From positions 1,364,001 through 1,428,000 of the forward strand of contig MJGA01000007.1 of NCBI GenBank assembly GCA_001910725.1: 64,000 bases of DNA, read 5' to 3'. Position 1 is the first letter of the stretch. Each line of letters opens with the position of its first letter. This DNA is from Phanerodontia chrysosporium. Taxonomy: Eukaryota; Basidiomycota; Agaricomycetes; Polyporales; Phanerochaetaceae. The position numbers and the translations under genes are program-made. This document shows, piece by piece, positions 22,595-34,014 of this stretch. A model generated the notes under the pieces. It worked only from the letters and a program-made list of their open reading frames with translations. It had not been told where the DNA came from and ran no database searches.

Positions 22595-24308
22595 ATGTCC
22601 TCATTTCGCGACTCCTCCGTGGTTATCCTCGACACAGGCCGCACCGTCGTGCGTGCAGGACTCGGACTCCATGAGCTTCTCAGAACCCCGTCTGTGGTGC
22701 GTCTTTCACGTCCGATCATTGCGGGTGTACTCACTACGCGGTTGGAATACAGGAAGTCCCTGCACGCGTTGGGTTGCGCAAGAGCGTGAATGGAGTGCCA
22801 GCCGATGATGATATGGTCTCAGAGCCATCTACATCAGCCATCCCAACCTCAGTGTCTACAGCGAAAGTAACTGACTACCTTGTCGGCACGCAACTCGACG
22901 AAGCCTTGGCCGCTGGTCAGGAAGTGGATGTGTTCTGGCCGTTCTGCGACGGGGACGTGAAGGATTGGACACAAGCTGAAGCCGTATGGTGCGCTCTCAT
23001 GTGGTGTGGCGTCTGTGGCAGCCCATCCAACCCTTCACAGGAAATATGTGCTATTTAACCAACTCAGCCTGCGACGCGTTCAGATGGAGTCCCCCGTCCT
23101 CCTCGCATTCGCTCCAGGACTCTCGCGTGACGCATACGAACGAATTTGTCGTATGTTCTTCGAACGTTTCAACGTCGCTGGCCTATCAATCATCGAACGT
23201 CCGATGGCCCAGTTCTTCGCCGTCACCGTTTCTGGTACAGATCCGAACGGCGTGGTCATCGACATTGGCCATGAGCACACAGATATTACGCCCATATACG
23301 AAAGCTTTGTCGTGGAAGGTGCCCGTCAAACTGTCGACTACGGGATTACCGACTGTGAACAGTACTTGGCCCACCTACTGCTCTCGAATCAGTCTGTCAT
23401 TAACACACTCTCACCTCCCGAGAGCCCGCTCTCTCCAGAAGATCTACGCATGACCCTTGTCGAAGTTGCACGGCAGGTGTGGAAAGAGGGTCTTGTAAAG
23501 GTTCTCGCGGAGGGTGAGGCGGCAGACCTGGAAGAGGAGGGCGTAACGGATATTGCAGCGGTCGTGGTCGCAGGGAAAGAGAAGGCGGTCATTGAAAGCG
23601 GTATGAAGAAGAAGCAAAACGCCAAGGCGACAGCAGCAGAACTCGCGCGCGCAAAGGAAATAGAGGCCCTCGACCTGGTCACTATCCAATTCCGCGACAA
23701 GTCACTTACACTCGGCAAGGAGCGTCACCGCTTCTGTGAACCATTATTCGACCCTAGCCTGTTGAAAGCGATCCCAGGCCTGCCAAGAAACACGGCAGAG
23801 GAGAGCATTAGGCCGCTGCAGGCTGCGGTTGGACATGCTGTCTCGCTAACAGAGGTGGACGCAAGGCAGTACATCTGGCAAGGCTTATTCGTCACTGGTG
23901 AGCTGACGAATCATATCAAAGGTGAGCCTCTGTAAGCCTTCATGGATATATGTATTCACGAACGTATATTGTAGGCCTCGGGGCTGCCCTGCAAGCACGC
24001 TTGGCACCCTTCATACTCAGCCAGGTTGACCAACAGAACGAAGTGCAGCCAAGTATATTCGTACTCTGAAAATACCGGATTACTTCGCGGAGTACAGAGA
24101 TAAAGGTGACGGCCTCGCATCGTTTTTGGGCGCGAGTATCGTGGCGAAGGTTCGTTGAGTCAGCCAGTCGGCTCGTCGAGCTGCTGATCATGACCCATAC
24201 CAGATAATCTTCGTCAATGAACCGAACGGCAAGAACTTCGTCACGAAAGCTGATTATGCGGAGAAGGGGCCGAAGGCAATACTCGGACAGTCAGCGTCAC
24301 TCTTGTAA
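22595..24308 (+). CDS. ARP9: Actin-related protein ARP9 (chromatin remodeler subunit), with an apparent frame break
   Basis: Subunit of fungal SWI/SNF and RSC remodelers. Blocks: SVVILDTGRTVVRAGLGLHE (nucleotide-loop region), VDVFWPFCDGDVKDWTQAEA, SPVLLAFAPGLSRDAYERI, FFERFNVAGLSIIERPMAQF, NGVVIDIGHEHTDITPIYE, a long charged insertion rich in Ala/Glu/Lys (about 23550-23680), KERHRFCEPLFDP, and the end IIFVNEPNGKNFVTKADYAE. At 24055-24060 the frame switches: upstream reading hits TGA at 24067, while the conserved continuation RTLKIPDYFAEYRDKGDG is in another frame. One missing base would explain it; alternatively a 53-nt GT-AG intron (24053-24105) would restore frame while removing the conserved block. 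Stop at 24306-24308. Confidence 0.88.
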
Positions 24309-24464
24309 CTTCTTCGTTCGTATGATAGTGGTGATATTCTTCGCTTCCTTCATTTGTGCCAGCGGCATTGCGGGTGAAAAGGGCCCAGATCGTTCGTTAT
24401 AAGGTAGGCGGCAGATAATACTACAAAAGTTCGTAGCTAAATGACATATTTCTCTTAACGCATA

Positions 24465-24976
24465 TCACTGTGCAGCACTCTCAGCAACAGTGAGGAGATC
24501 GCTGTCACCCTGGTCGAGGATGGTCATGACACTGTAGATGTGTAAATCACCCGCTTCACAAGGGAGTATGATGGCGCACATACCCGACACGGAAGAGCTT
24601 GCCCGCAGCAGTACCGAGAGCGACGTTAGTGCCAGCAAAGTGGTGAACAGAAGTCTTGGAGAGCATGGCGTAATACTCGAGCTCAGACTTGCGGAGAGGG
24701 GGGCAGTTGCCGGCGATCAGGACAAGCTTGGCTGGTTCGCGATGACCAACGTTCGGAAGGGAAGAAGCAATACGTCAGCACAAGGGACCTTCTCAGCGTC
24801 ACGCTCCAGTCCCCGGAAAGAGCTCTGAAGAAGACATACTCACCCTTGCCGTTACGCATGTGCTTAAGGGCGGACTTGTAGCCAAGGCTGTATTTGCCAG
24901 ACTTGACGACGAGCGCAAGACGAGACGCAATGGACTCAGTGGACTTTGCAGCCTTAGACTTCTTGGTGGGGGCCAT
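24465..24976 (-). CDS. RPL30: Large ribosomal subunit protein eL30
   Basis: Component of the 60S ribosomal subunit. Three exons: start [20 protein letters not shown], then [20 protein letters not shown], a long first intron (about 115 nt), [39 protein letters not shown], and after a second intron [20 protein letters not shown] ending AQ. Length near 113 residues matches the family. Convergent with ARP9 with 156 bp between stops. The long first intron may hold regulatory sequence; yeast L30 is known to regulate splicing of its own transcript, but I cannot show that here. Confidence 0.96.
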
Positions 24977-26549
24977 TGCAGTTGTCGGGGGTGGTTGAAG
25001 CGGCGGCGGCGGGTGTCTTGACGGCGCGCTTGAGCACAAAAATCTACCCAACACCCATCAGATCGACGCGCCTGATGCGCCTGATGCGCCTTGGGAAACA
25101 CCCACCGGACGCGCAGTGGTAGCTAAATGTAAGCGCCTGACTTTTCCCGCTTCCCCCATCCGACAGTACTCATTCATTGCTGCTGGGGCAGAAACTTGAA
25201 CATGTCATGTCCATTGCGTGCGAATTCGGTAGTTTTTCACGATCTTCACCCGGCCTCTGCGCGTCAGCAGTGTGCTGCAGCAAATATGAACAAACAACGA
25301 CCGCGCTCTCGACCTCCACGCACGCGCCTTACACCGAAGTAAAACGCCGTTCTGGAGGAGACGAAACACAGGGATGCACCGAGTTGCATCCCCAGCCTGC
25401 ACACGCGGCGACCTACTTGTAATCAAGTTCCGGAACTAGCAATCTCAAGGGAGATCGAAACGCTGTGTGTTCACATTATACGCTCTATGTGTTGAGCGGT
25501 GACCGAGGCCATCGGGTAACCTAAGCCTTGCGAGATGGGAAAATGAGATCGATACCGTGTAGGAGAGACGCGTGGATACTTGGACCATGGCATCGCCTCT
25601 GGGGACCGTTGAGGTTGAGGCGACGTGGGAAATTGCCGCGCGCATCTTAGTCACTGTGTCTTGATCGCTTCAAAAGCATGCATGCACCCAGCACTGACTG
25701 TCCTGAGCGACTTCCTTGCGTCTTCGTTGCGCATGGTGACGTGGATGCGTATCAGGTCAGCTGCACTCGATGAACGGAATACGGCACACCGTGATCAGCG
25801 CGGGGTAGGTCGCAACACTGCTCAAGGGGGGCCCTAGGACCCGTACTTCCTGCTTTCACCGAACGGCTCAGTATGAGAGAACCGACGGCACCTGTCGGAT
25901 GGGCGGGTTGCCGGAGGGGTCTGGTGCGGCTCTTACGCTACCGTCGGCGAGGGGAGACTCAGAAGTTGTTCAACCTCAAAAAAACTGCGACTACAGTACA
26001 CTCAGCTGTATTTGAAGTTATTGCTTCACTATTCAACTGTAAGCTGGGCACGGTAATCCGTCGCTAGGAGGGAGCAATGGACCAGGAGCCACGGTCCAGC
26101 GATGCAGGGTCTGACGACCCTAACCCTAACCTATGGTTCAGCTGCGGGAGCCAAACAGATTGCGCAGGAATGGCGAGCTTGGCTTTTGACTGGTCATAGA
26201 CTCATCCACTCCTCATTCGCGAAAATACAGAATGGGTCTTCACTTCGTCTTACTACGCACCACATGTAAAACTGCCGAATTCCGAATTCACTGTCTGCAC
26301 AATTCCGAATAGCGAGACCGTATTTCTCTCCACCCTCTGTACTCTACCTTCCTCTAACGACCAATCTGTGCTCTGAAGTTACTGAGCCGACAACGAACGA
26401 GCACACATACCTATATTGTCGTTGACGGTGAGTGTCCGGCACACAGTGGCGCGCCGTCCCGTCTGTCATCCGGAAGTCCATCGGTGTCGAGTCGGGACGT
26501 GTGGGGCTGAACGCAACGTGCTGACTATGCTCTGCAATGCAGTGAAAAC
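24977..26549. other. Large divergent intergenic region (RPL30 / MET5)
   Basis: About 1.57 kb with no supported gene. It holds the promoters of RPL30 (left) and sulfite reductase (right). Visible details: three near-tandem GCGCCTGAT-type units at 25066-25092 about 100 bp upstream of RPL30, and two telomere-type units CCCTAACCCTAACC at 26118-26131. Composition shifts to AT-rich around 25960-26340. Short open frames here show no protein character. Confidence 0.55.
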
Positions 26550-29500
26550 ATGGTCGTTTCGTCGTCCGCCGCTGCGGTCTCTCGTGTTGCCTACCTTGCA
26601 TCCGATGTCCTTGTCGACTCTCGACCCCCACTACCCGCTGCATCCAAGTTCTCAGAAACGGTCAGTACGCTCTCGGTGCAGCAAGCGGCGAAGCCCTTCT
26701 TCAGTCTACCCTCCGGCGCCGACCCAAGCAGCACTCTTCTGCGAAACAGGTCGGCGAGCTTGATCGCATGTACCGCCTCTTCCCATCCCGAGCTCCTCAA
26801 TCGCCTCCTCGTCCACCTTCCCGAACTCAGCACAACGCCGGTCGTTCTCCATGTTGCCATTGACGATGATCTCTCAGACGTCCTCGTCCTTCGCTCCAGT
26901 GTCCCTTTCTTCATCTTCTCACGAACAGCCCAGCAAGCCCACGATAACGCCCTTCTCGCGTCCCGCTTGGCCCGGCTAGAGAGAAAACCCGTGCTGCACG
27001 TTTTCGTGGACGTAGAGGGCTTTGTGGAGGAGATTGACGGTGATCGAGTTCTTCCCTTCCTTCTAGAGGAGAGTCAGGCCATCGTCAACGGTCACGTCCT
27101 CCCTTCTGACGAGTACGTCCCTGCACTTTATCAATCGTACTTGAGCGCGGCAAGCAGCACTTCGGCCCGACTGAAGCGCGCCATCCGCGCGTTCTCCGAA
27201 CACGGCTCCGGACAACCTCACACAGTGATCTTGACCCTTGGTCGTCCCCAATTCAAGTTTGACATCGACGGTGTCCTCTTTGTCGATGTCTCCCTCGTCA
27301 GCCCTCTCCCCGCGTCAGAAGTCAACAGCCACATCCCACCGAGCGTATCCCGCGTCTTGGTCGTTGAGCAAGTACGGAAGTGGTCGACCAAGTGGACGCC
27401 CCTCTACCTCGAGGTTATCAGCGCCATTCAGCACGAAGAACGCGACAACTACCCAGTTGTGCAGAGCGTCTTGCTAGGAGGTGACGTCTCCGCGGTAGAC
27501 ATCCTCAAGCTCATCGAGCATGCGTCACATGCGTCGCCTAGCACGCGCTTGCAGGTTGGTCACCCTTCGAGCCCGACAAAGGCCGCACCTCTTCCTGTTC
27601 CTCACGTACCCAAGCACGAGTCGTCGTACCTCAAGATCTTGAACCAGCTTTTCGGAGAACGGTTAGAGATCGCCAACTCTCCTGACCTAGTGGCCTCTCA
27701 GGGTCAGGTAGCCACCACCCCAGAATTCGCTCTGGGTCGTATCCGTGGCGAGATTGAGCAGCGTCAGGAGCTTGTCGAAGCGGTAAAGGAGCTTCTCCAA
27801 GATCCTGCTGTTTCCCCCGAGCTTCACAATCTGCTAAGCAAATGGCTGCTCAACAAGGACGATGCGCACAAGGCTGGTCAGCTTGGTCAGGAGATTGTCA
27901 GCTCTTTGGAAGCTGGCGCTGCCGCCGGGAATGCTGCCGACCGTGTCTTGTCACTGAAGTCCCACTTCCCTGCTCTGTCCCGCTGGATTCTTGGTTCGGA
28001 TGCGTGGGCCTACGACATCGGTGCCTCCGGCCTGCATCACGCAATTGCTTCCAAGCTCAACGTGAACATCCTCCTCCTGGACACTGTGCCTTACTCTTCG
28101 CGCAATGTCAACGACCCTAACCGCCGCAAGCATGATGTTGGCCTCTACGCTATGAATCACGGCGACGTGTACGTCGCTAGCGTCGCTGTATACTCCTCTT
28201 ACGCTCAGGTCTTGCACGCGTTGATCGAGGCCGACCGCTACGAGGGACCTTCGGTTGTCCTTGCGTACTTGCCGTACAAAACCGAGGAAGACCCGGCACT
28301 CTCGCTGCTCAAGGAGACTAAGCTCGCAGTGGATGCTGGCTACTGGCCGCTCTACCGCTGGGACCCGAGCAAGGAAGCATTGGGTCAGGAACCCTTCACC
28401 CTTGACTCCGACGCCGTCAAAAACGACCTGCAGCAGTTCCTCGATCGCCAAAATCACCTCTCGCAGCTTGTGCGCTCGAAGCCGCAGCTCGCCGCGGAAA
28501 TTGTCGGCAGCCTGGGCGAGAGTGTCAAGGAGGCTCGCCGAAAGCGCGCTCAGCAATCTTACGCGGAACTCCTGACCGCGATTGACGCTCCTCCCCTGCT
28601 CGTTCTGTACGCTTCCGATGGTGGCAAGGCCGAGAAGGTCGCTCGCCGTCTTGCAACTCGTGGCAAGATGCGCGGTCTTTCTACGACCGTGCAGACCATG
28701 GACTCCATCTCTCTCGAGGATCTTGCCAAGGAGGAGTATGTCGCGTTCATCACCTCCGTCGCTGGTCAAGGCGAGTTCCCGCAGAACGGTCGCACTCTGT
28801 TCAAGGCCCTGAACGCGCTTGCCGCCCGAGGGGAGAAGCCGCTCATAAACCTCAAGTTCACGGTCTTCGGTATGGGCGACAGTCACTACTGGCCACGGCC
28901 AGAAGACGCACATTACTACAACAAGGCGGGTAAGGATCTCGACGCTCGTCTCGAGCAGCTTGGCGGGCAGCGCGTGGCCGAACTCGGTCTTGGTGACGAC
29001 CAGGACGCCGACGGACCCGAGACCGGTTACAAGGTCTGGGAGCCCCTCGTTTGGAAGGTCCTTGGCGTGGACGCGGTCGAGGTGCACGAAGCGGAGCCGG
29101 AGCCGATCACCAACGAGCACATCAAGGTCGCTTCGCAGTACCTGCGCGGTACGATCGCTGAGGGCTTGCAGGACTTCAGCACGGGCGCCCTCGCGCCGAG
29201 CGACACCCAGTTGACCAAGTTCCACGGCATCTACCAGCAGGACGATCGTGACATTCGCGACGAGCGCCAGGCGCAGGGAGTCGAGCCTGCTTTCTCCTTC
29301 ATGATTCGTGTGCGCATGCCCGGTGGCGTCTGCTCGCCCGAGCAGTGGCTCGCCATGGATCAGATTGCGGATGAGCACGGCAACGGTTCGCTCAAGATCA
29401 CCACTCGCCAAACCTTCCAGTTCCATGGCGTTATCAAGCGCCACCTGAAGAAAGCGATCCAGGACATCAACCGTGTCTTGCTTGACACCCTCGCTGCTTG

Positions 29501-31034
29501 TGGTGATGTCAACCGGTACGTACATCAACTCTTCACCCCTCGAACAATAACTCACGGCCCTCTAGCAATGTCATCTGCTCTTCTATCCCCTCCATCTCGA
29601 AAATCCACAAACAGACCTATGAGTTCGCCAAGTATGTCAGCGAACACCTCATCCCTCGCACGACCGCGTACCACGAGATATGGCTCGACAAGAAGCTGGT
29701 TGCGGGCGAGGCTCTGAAGGATGTTGAACCGCTGTATGGCGAGTTCTACCTCCCCAGAAAGGTGTGTTTGTAGCCCGCTGAGTCGGACGCAATATTGACT
29801 CGCCCTCGCAGTTCAAGATCGCTGTCGCAGTTCCACCGCAGAATGATGTCGATGTCTTTGCGAATGACGTCGGATTCATCGCTATCGTTGACGAGAAGGG
29901 CGAGCTGGCTGGCTTCAACGTGACTGCTGGTGGCGGTATGGGTGTCACCCACGGCAACAAGAAGACCTACCCTCGCACTGGCTCGCTTCTCGGTTTCTGC
30001 ACGGTTGAGCAAGGACACGATGTTGCTGAGAAGATTATGTTGGTGCAACGTGACAACGGTAACCGGGCAGAGTGAGTCCCTATTTTGTGTGACTGTGTAG
30101 CGAGTCGTTGAGCTGATCTCCATTTTCTCTAGTCGTAAGAACGCGCGTCTGAAGTACACGATCGACCGCATGGGCCTGGAAAACTTCAAGGCAGAAGTCG
30201 AGAAGCGTCTCGGCTACAAGCTGCAACCCGCACGTCCGTTCTCGTTCGACCGTAACATCGACGACTTCGGGTGGATCCGCGGCGATGACGGCAAGCACCA
30301 CTTCTCCTGCTTCATCGAGAACGGACGCGTACAGGACGAGCCCGAGCGCGACTTCAAGACCGGTCTCCGCGAGATCGCCAAGGTGCACAAGGGCACCTTC
30401 CGCCTGACGACAAATCAGCACCTGGTCATCAGCGACATCGACAACGCAGACGTGCCCCTCATCAAGGAGCTCCTGGCCAAGTACAAGCTCGATAACCTAA
30501 ACTACAGCGGCCTTCGTTTGTCATCCTCGGCATGTGTCGCGTTCCCCACTTGCGGTCTTGCGATGGCCGAGTCTGAGCGGTACCTCCCGATCCTCATCGA
30601 CAAGGTCGAGAAGATCTGCGAGGAGAACGGGCTACGCAACGACTCGATCGTTATGCGCATGACTGGGTGCCCGAATGGCTGCGCTCGACCATACCTGGCG
30701 GAAATCGCATTCGTCGGCAAGGCGCCCGGCTCGTACATGATGCTCCTCGGCGGTGGATACCACGGTCAACGTATGAACAAGATCTATAGAGGTACGCATT
30801 ATCTCCTGTGGCAACGGGATTGGCTCTGATATACCTCCCGCAGATGCCGTGACAGAGCCGGAGATCCTTGCTATCCTCAAGCCGATGATCAAGCACTACG
30901 CGCTCGAGCGGCTCGAGGGTGAGCACTTCGGTGACTTCGTTATCCGGCAGGGCTACATCGCGCCAACGGAGTCGGGCATGACATGGTGGGACAAGGCCGG
31001 CGGCGAGGGCGTGCACAAGGAGGTGGTTGCGTAG
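26550..31034 (+). CDS. MET5: Sulfite reductase (NADPH) hemoprotein beta subunit
   Basis: Reduces sulfite to sulfide for cysteine and methionine synthesis. About 1,430 residues, the long fungal form. Order: a pyruvate-ferredoxin-oxidoreductase-like N-terminal region (to about 700), a flavodoxin-like domain ([20 protein letters not shown] to [18 protein letters not shown]), then the nitrite/sulfite reductase half-domains: [71 protein letters not shown] and [14 protein letters not shown]. The siroheme-[4Fe-4S] ligands are CVAFPTC and, 40 residues later, TGCPNGC, both intact. Exon 1 is about 3 kb; four short introns follow (first at 29516, others near 29763, 30073 and 30792). Start ATG 26550 begins [20 protein letters not shown]. 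No defect seen. Confidence 0.96.
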
Positions 31035-31650
31035 GACAAAATCTTCCCTGATTAATGGAACAAAAGAGTGGCATGCGCGCAATGTTTTAGTAGATGTACA
31101 ACATGGATACAAGTCTCTTATACCGTACACCCGTACTATGCAATCATTTTCAAGCCTGTCCAGTATTCTGACATTACTGTGGCCCAGCCCACCGAAGTCC
31201 CGGCTATCGCAAGTGTAGCGAGGTAGTGGATAAAGATACAAATTCCGTTCAAATCAGATAAGGTATAGATTGGTGCAAAAAGTCTAAAATAGTCCCTACG
31301 GGCCTCCGACGGAAGTGCTTGAGTGCATCTCCGGGGCAGATGTGGGCGTGAGCGTGCAGGATCGCGGAGCAAGAACGGGGAAGAGGACGTACTGCAGAGG
31401 AGCGGGACTCCGTCTCCCGCTCAGAGCTTCGCCGCGACGGCAATAGAGCGGGAACCACCGAGTGGAGCAGACGGGCTCCGCCATGCAGGAAGCTTGTGAT
31501 TTTCGACTTTGGCCTGCGCACTGTTTCTCGCAGGGAACGTTCCGAATTTTGAGTTTTGGTCACAGATGCGGTCAGGCGAGATGTGATATTATACAACAAC
31601 ACGATGATGAGTTCCAGTCAAATCTACTAGTGCTGCAATGAGCGGTTTTC
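31035..31650. other. Convergent intergenic region, no gene seen
   Basis: About 615 bp between the stops of sulfite reductase and the aminotransferase. Both 3' untranslated regions lie here. No tRNA-like or repeat structure was noticed. Confidence 0.5.
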
Positions 31651-33497
31651 TTACGCATTCTTGCTCGCCTTGGCATCAGCAAGGGACTCCTTGAGGCCAG
31701 TGATAACCTTATCCAGGTCACCGCGCTCGGGTTGCACCACGGAAACACCCATGTGGCTGGGGAGATGGTTAGCATGAGCCCACAGAACATCACAACCTCC
31801 CGGACACTTACCCAATGCGGAAGTACTTGTCTAATGTCATGAGTGGTCAGCGTTTGGGGATCGACGACGTAAACGATGTATAGTCCGTACCTTTGTACAC
31901 CTTGTGGATACCGCCGGTAACAACGATACCCTTCTGCGCCATCCGGCCGACAACGTCAGAGGGGGCCAGCCCCTCGGGCAGCCAGATCTTGATCATAATT
32001 CAGCCATCATTCACGGATCGCCAGGTTTATGGGCATACCGCGGTCAAGCCATTGGCAGTGGTGTGAGGATCGGATGGGACCAAGGACAGGCCGAGCTCCT
32101 TGGCGGTGTTCCTGATCCGCTCAGCAGCCTCGATGTGGGCCTTGAAGCGTTCCTCAAGACTGAGCTTCGGATTTCTCAGAATCTCGAGCAGCGCCTGCCG
32201 GTACGAGACGATGAGGTTGGTCGGAGGGGTCGCAAAGTAAGAAGGCTTTCCGGCCTCATAGGCCTGCATGATGGGAAGCCATCGCTTCCAGCTCGAGTAA
32301 TAACCGGCAACCGGAGCCTTGCGCTCTTGGCTGACCTGTCGGGCAGTATTGGCAAGTAGGTCAGTTGTAGAAAAATGTGGACGTTACCTTGAGAGCCTTC
32401 TGGCTGGCGACGACAACGCTGATGCCAGGAGGGGCGCCGAGACCCTTTTGACTCGCGGAAACGACGACGTCGATGTTCCAGTCGTCCATGCGAATCTCCT
32501 CACTGGCCACAGAGCAGACGCCGTCTAAGATGACCTTGGACGGTGTGAGATATAACGTATGAGATACATGACGTGCGACATACCAGAGATTCCGGAGCCA
32601 GCCGCTTGCAGACCTCGCCAACCATCTTCGCGTCGGACAGGACTGCGGTAGAGGTGTCAACGTGGGTGAAGCAGACGAGCTTGTACTTCTTCGCCTTCAA
32701 CGCTGCCTCGAGTTCGTATTGGGGAACAGCCTTGCCGAACTCGGCGTGGAGCTCGTCGACGTTCGCGCCATACGAGCGGAGGCTGGTCACATTAAGCATC
32801 AGAATACACAGAAGGGTGCAGCACGGCAATAGCTCTGCACAAACGCACCAGTCTGCAAAGGCCTCGCCGAAGTAGCCGCAGTTGAGGAGGAGCGCGTCTT
32901 CACCAGGCTCGATCAAGTTCGCAGCAACCTGGAAGGAGAACACCATGGCGTCGGTATATGTGCACGTACCACGGCGAGGGAAACGTACCTCATCCCAGCC
33001 GAGGGTACCTGACCCGGCGATAAGGAACGGCTGGCCGGTCTTGGTGAAGACCACCTCTCTGGAACCGCGGCATGAGCGTCGGCGGACCGGACTGGCCGGA
33101 ACGGAGGGAGTGCGCACCTTGTCATGCGGATAGCATCGCCCATGATGGGGATGAAGTCTGCGCCGGCGTGGGCGAGAGGGGGAAGTGCGTTGGCATAGAG
33201 GACCTTGCGGGCGACATGCGGTGAGAACGAGAGGACACTGGCACGGGCGGGAGGTGACTCACCTCGTCCGAGACTTCTATGGGGCCGGGGATGCTGCAGC
33301 CGCGTCCTCAGTCAGGTTATCTGCAGAGCAAGCCAGAAAGCACTTACACCAGCAACCTGCAATGGTTCCTCCATGTTGAAGACACGTCTACACAACACCT
33401 GGAAATACGTACTTGTGCGGGGGCTGAGCAGTCGGCGTCAATACATGAAGGTTGTCGCCAGACCGCCAAGTGAGCTCACCTGCTTGAATGTCGACAT
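31651..33497 (-). CDS. AGX1: Alanine/serine-glyoxylate aminotransferase (class V, PLP), with microexons
   Basis: Pyridoxal-phosphate enzyme that converts glyoxylate to glycine. The reading gives MSTFKQPPHKLLVIPGPIEV, then EVLYANALPPLAHAGADFIP, VVFTKTGQPFLIAGSGTLGW, NLIEPGEDALLLNCGYFGE, KLVCFTHVDTSTAVLSDAK, the PLP region DGVCSVASEEIRMDDWNIDV and SASQKGLGAPPG with the Schiff-base Lys. Then KPSYFATPPTNLIVSYRQAL, and the C-terminal part ending KESLADAKASKNA. The N-terminal 26 codons are split over four exons including pieces of 11 nt (33413-33423) and 9 nt (33348-33356). About ten exons in total, all with short introns. Strong family match. Confidence 0.9.
33348..33423 (-). other. AGX1: Two consecutive microexons (11 nt and 9 nt) of AGX1
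   Basis: On the minus strand CCCCCGCACAA (33423-33413) and GTTGCTGGT (33356-33348) are each bounded by AG and GT. Joined between exon MSTFKQ and the exon starting at ATCCCCGG they complete PPHKLLVIPGPIE in frame; this HKLLVIPGPIEVS lead is conserved in the family. The three introns are about 54-56 nt. No other combination I tried keeps the frame and restores this motif. Confidence 0.75.
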
Positions 33498-34014
33498 GGG
33501 TGCAAAGAGCGAAGGACGATCAAGTCTAGGAGACGAGGTGCGGGTATGTCTAGTGAGCAACTGGGCTCGACGAAGGGGAGAAAAGAGGACGGCGGATGGT
33601 GGTCTGAGGACAAGATGGGGAAACATTGCGGGAAAAGTCAAGTCACCTGATTGGCGCAAGGCGCAGTGTGTCTCCTAAAGAGTCTGTTTCGCTCGGTGTT
33701 CCGCGACACCGCAAAGCAATCCGTGGCCGTGGTGCAGCTCGTTTCAACCCGCGGAGGCTCAGGTATTATATATCTACCAAGACTATGCCATACGACACAG
33801 CGACGAGTCACAGAAGGGGAGGGGTTTGGGAGGGGTACGCCCAAGAACGCCGCCATAGGAGCACCGGCACCCCTCGTGCATACGCAAATATGGCCCATCC
33901 GAGCCCGTCCAGTCCCAGGAACGTGCACCCATACACTTCGCAAACAGGGGGGCCGGAGGACGTGCGCAGACGAAACGACTTCTAACCTATCCCTAGTGCA
34001 AGCCCTACTCACCC
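33498..34014. other. Intergenic region between AGX1 and dynein intermediate chain
   Basis: Promoter side of AGX1 and 3' side of the dynein gene, both on the minus strand. A TATA-like tattatatat lies near 33764-33773. No gene was supported. Confidence 0.4.

Noticed and set aside
27951..29555. A 534-codon open frame on the minus strand
   Set aside because: It lies wholly antisense to the conserved sulfite reductase coding region and reads like the mirror of GC-biased codons. No domain was seen.
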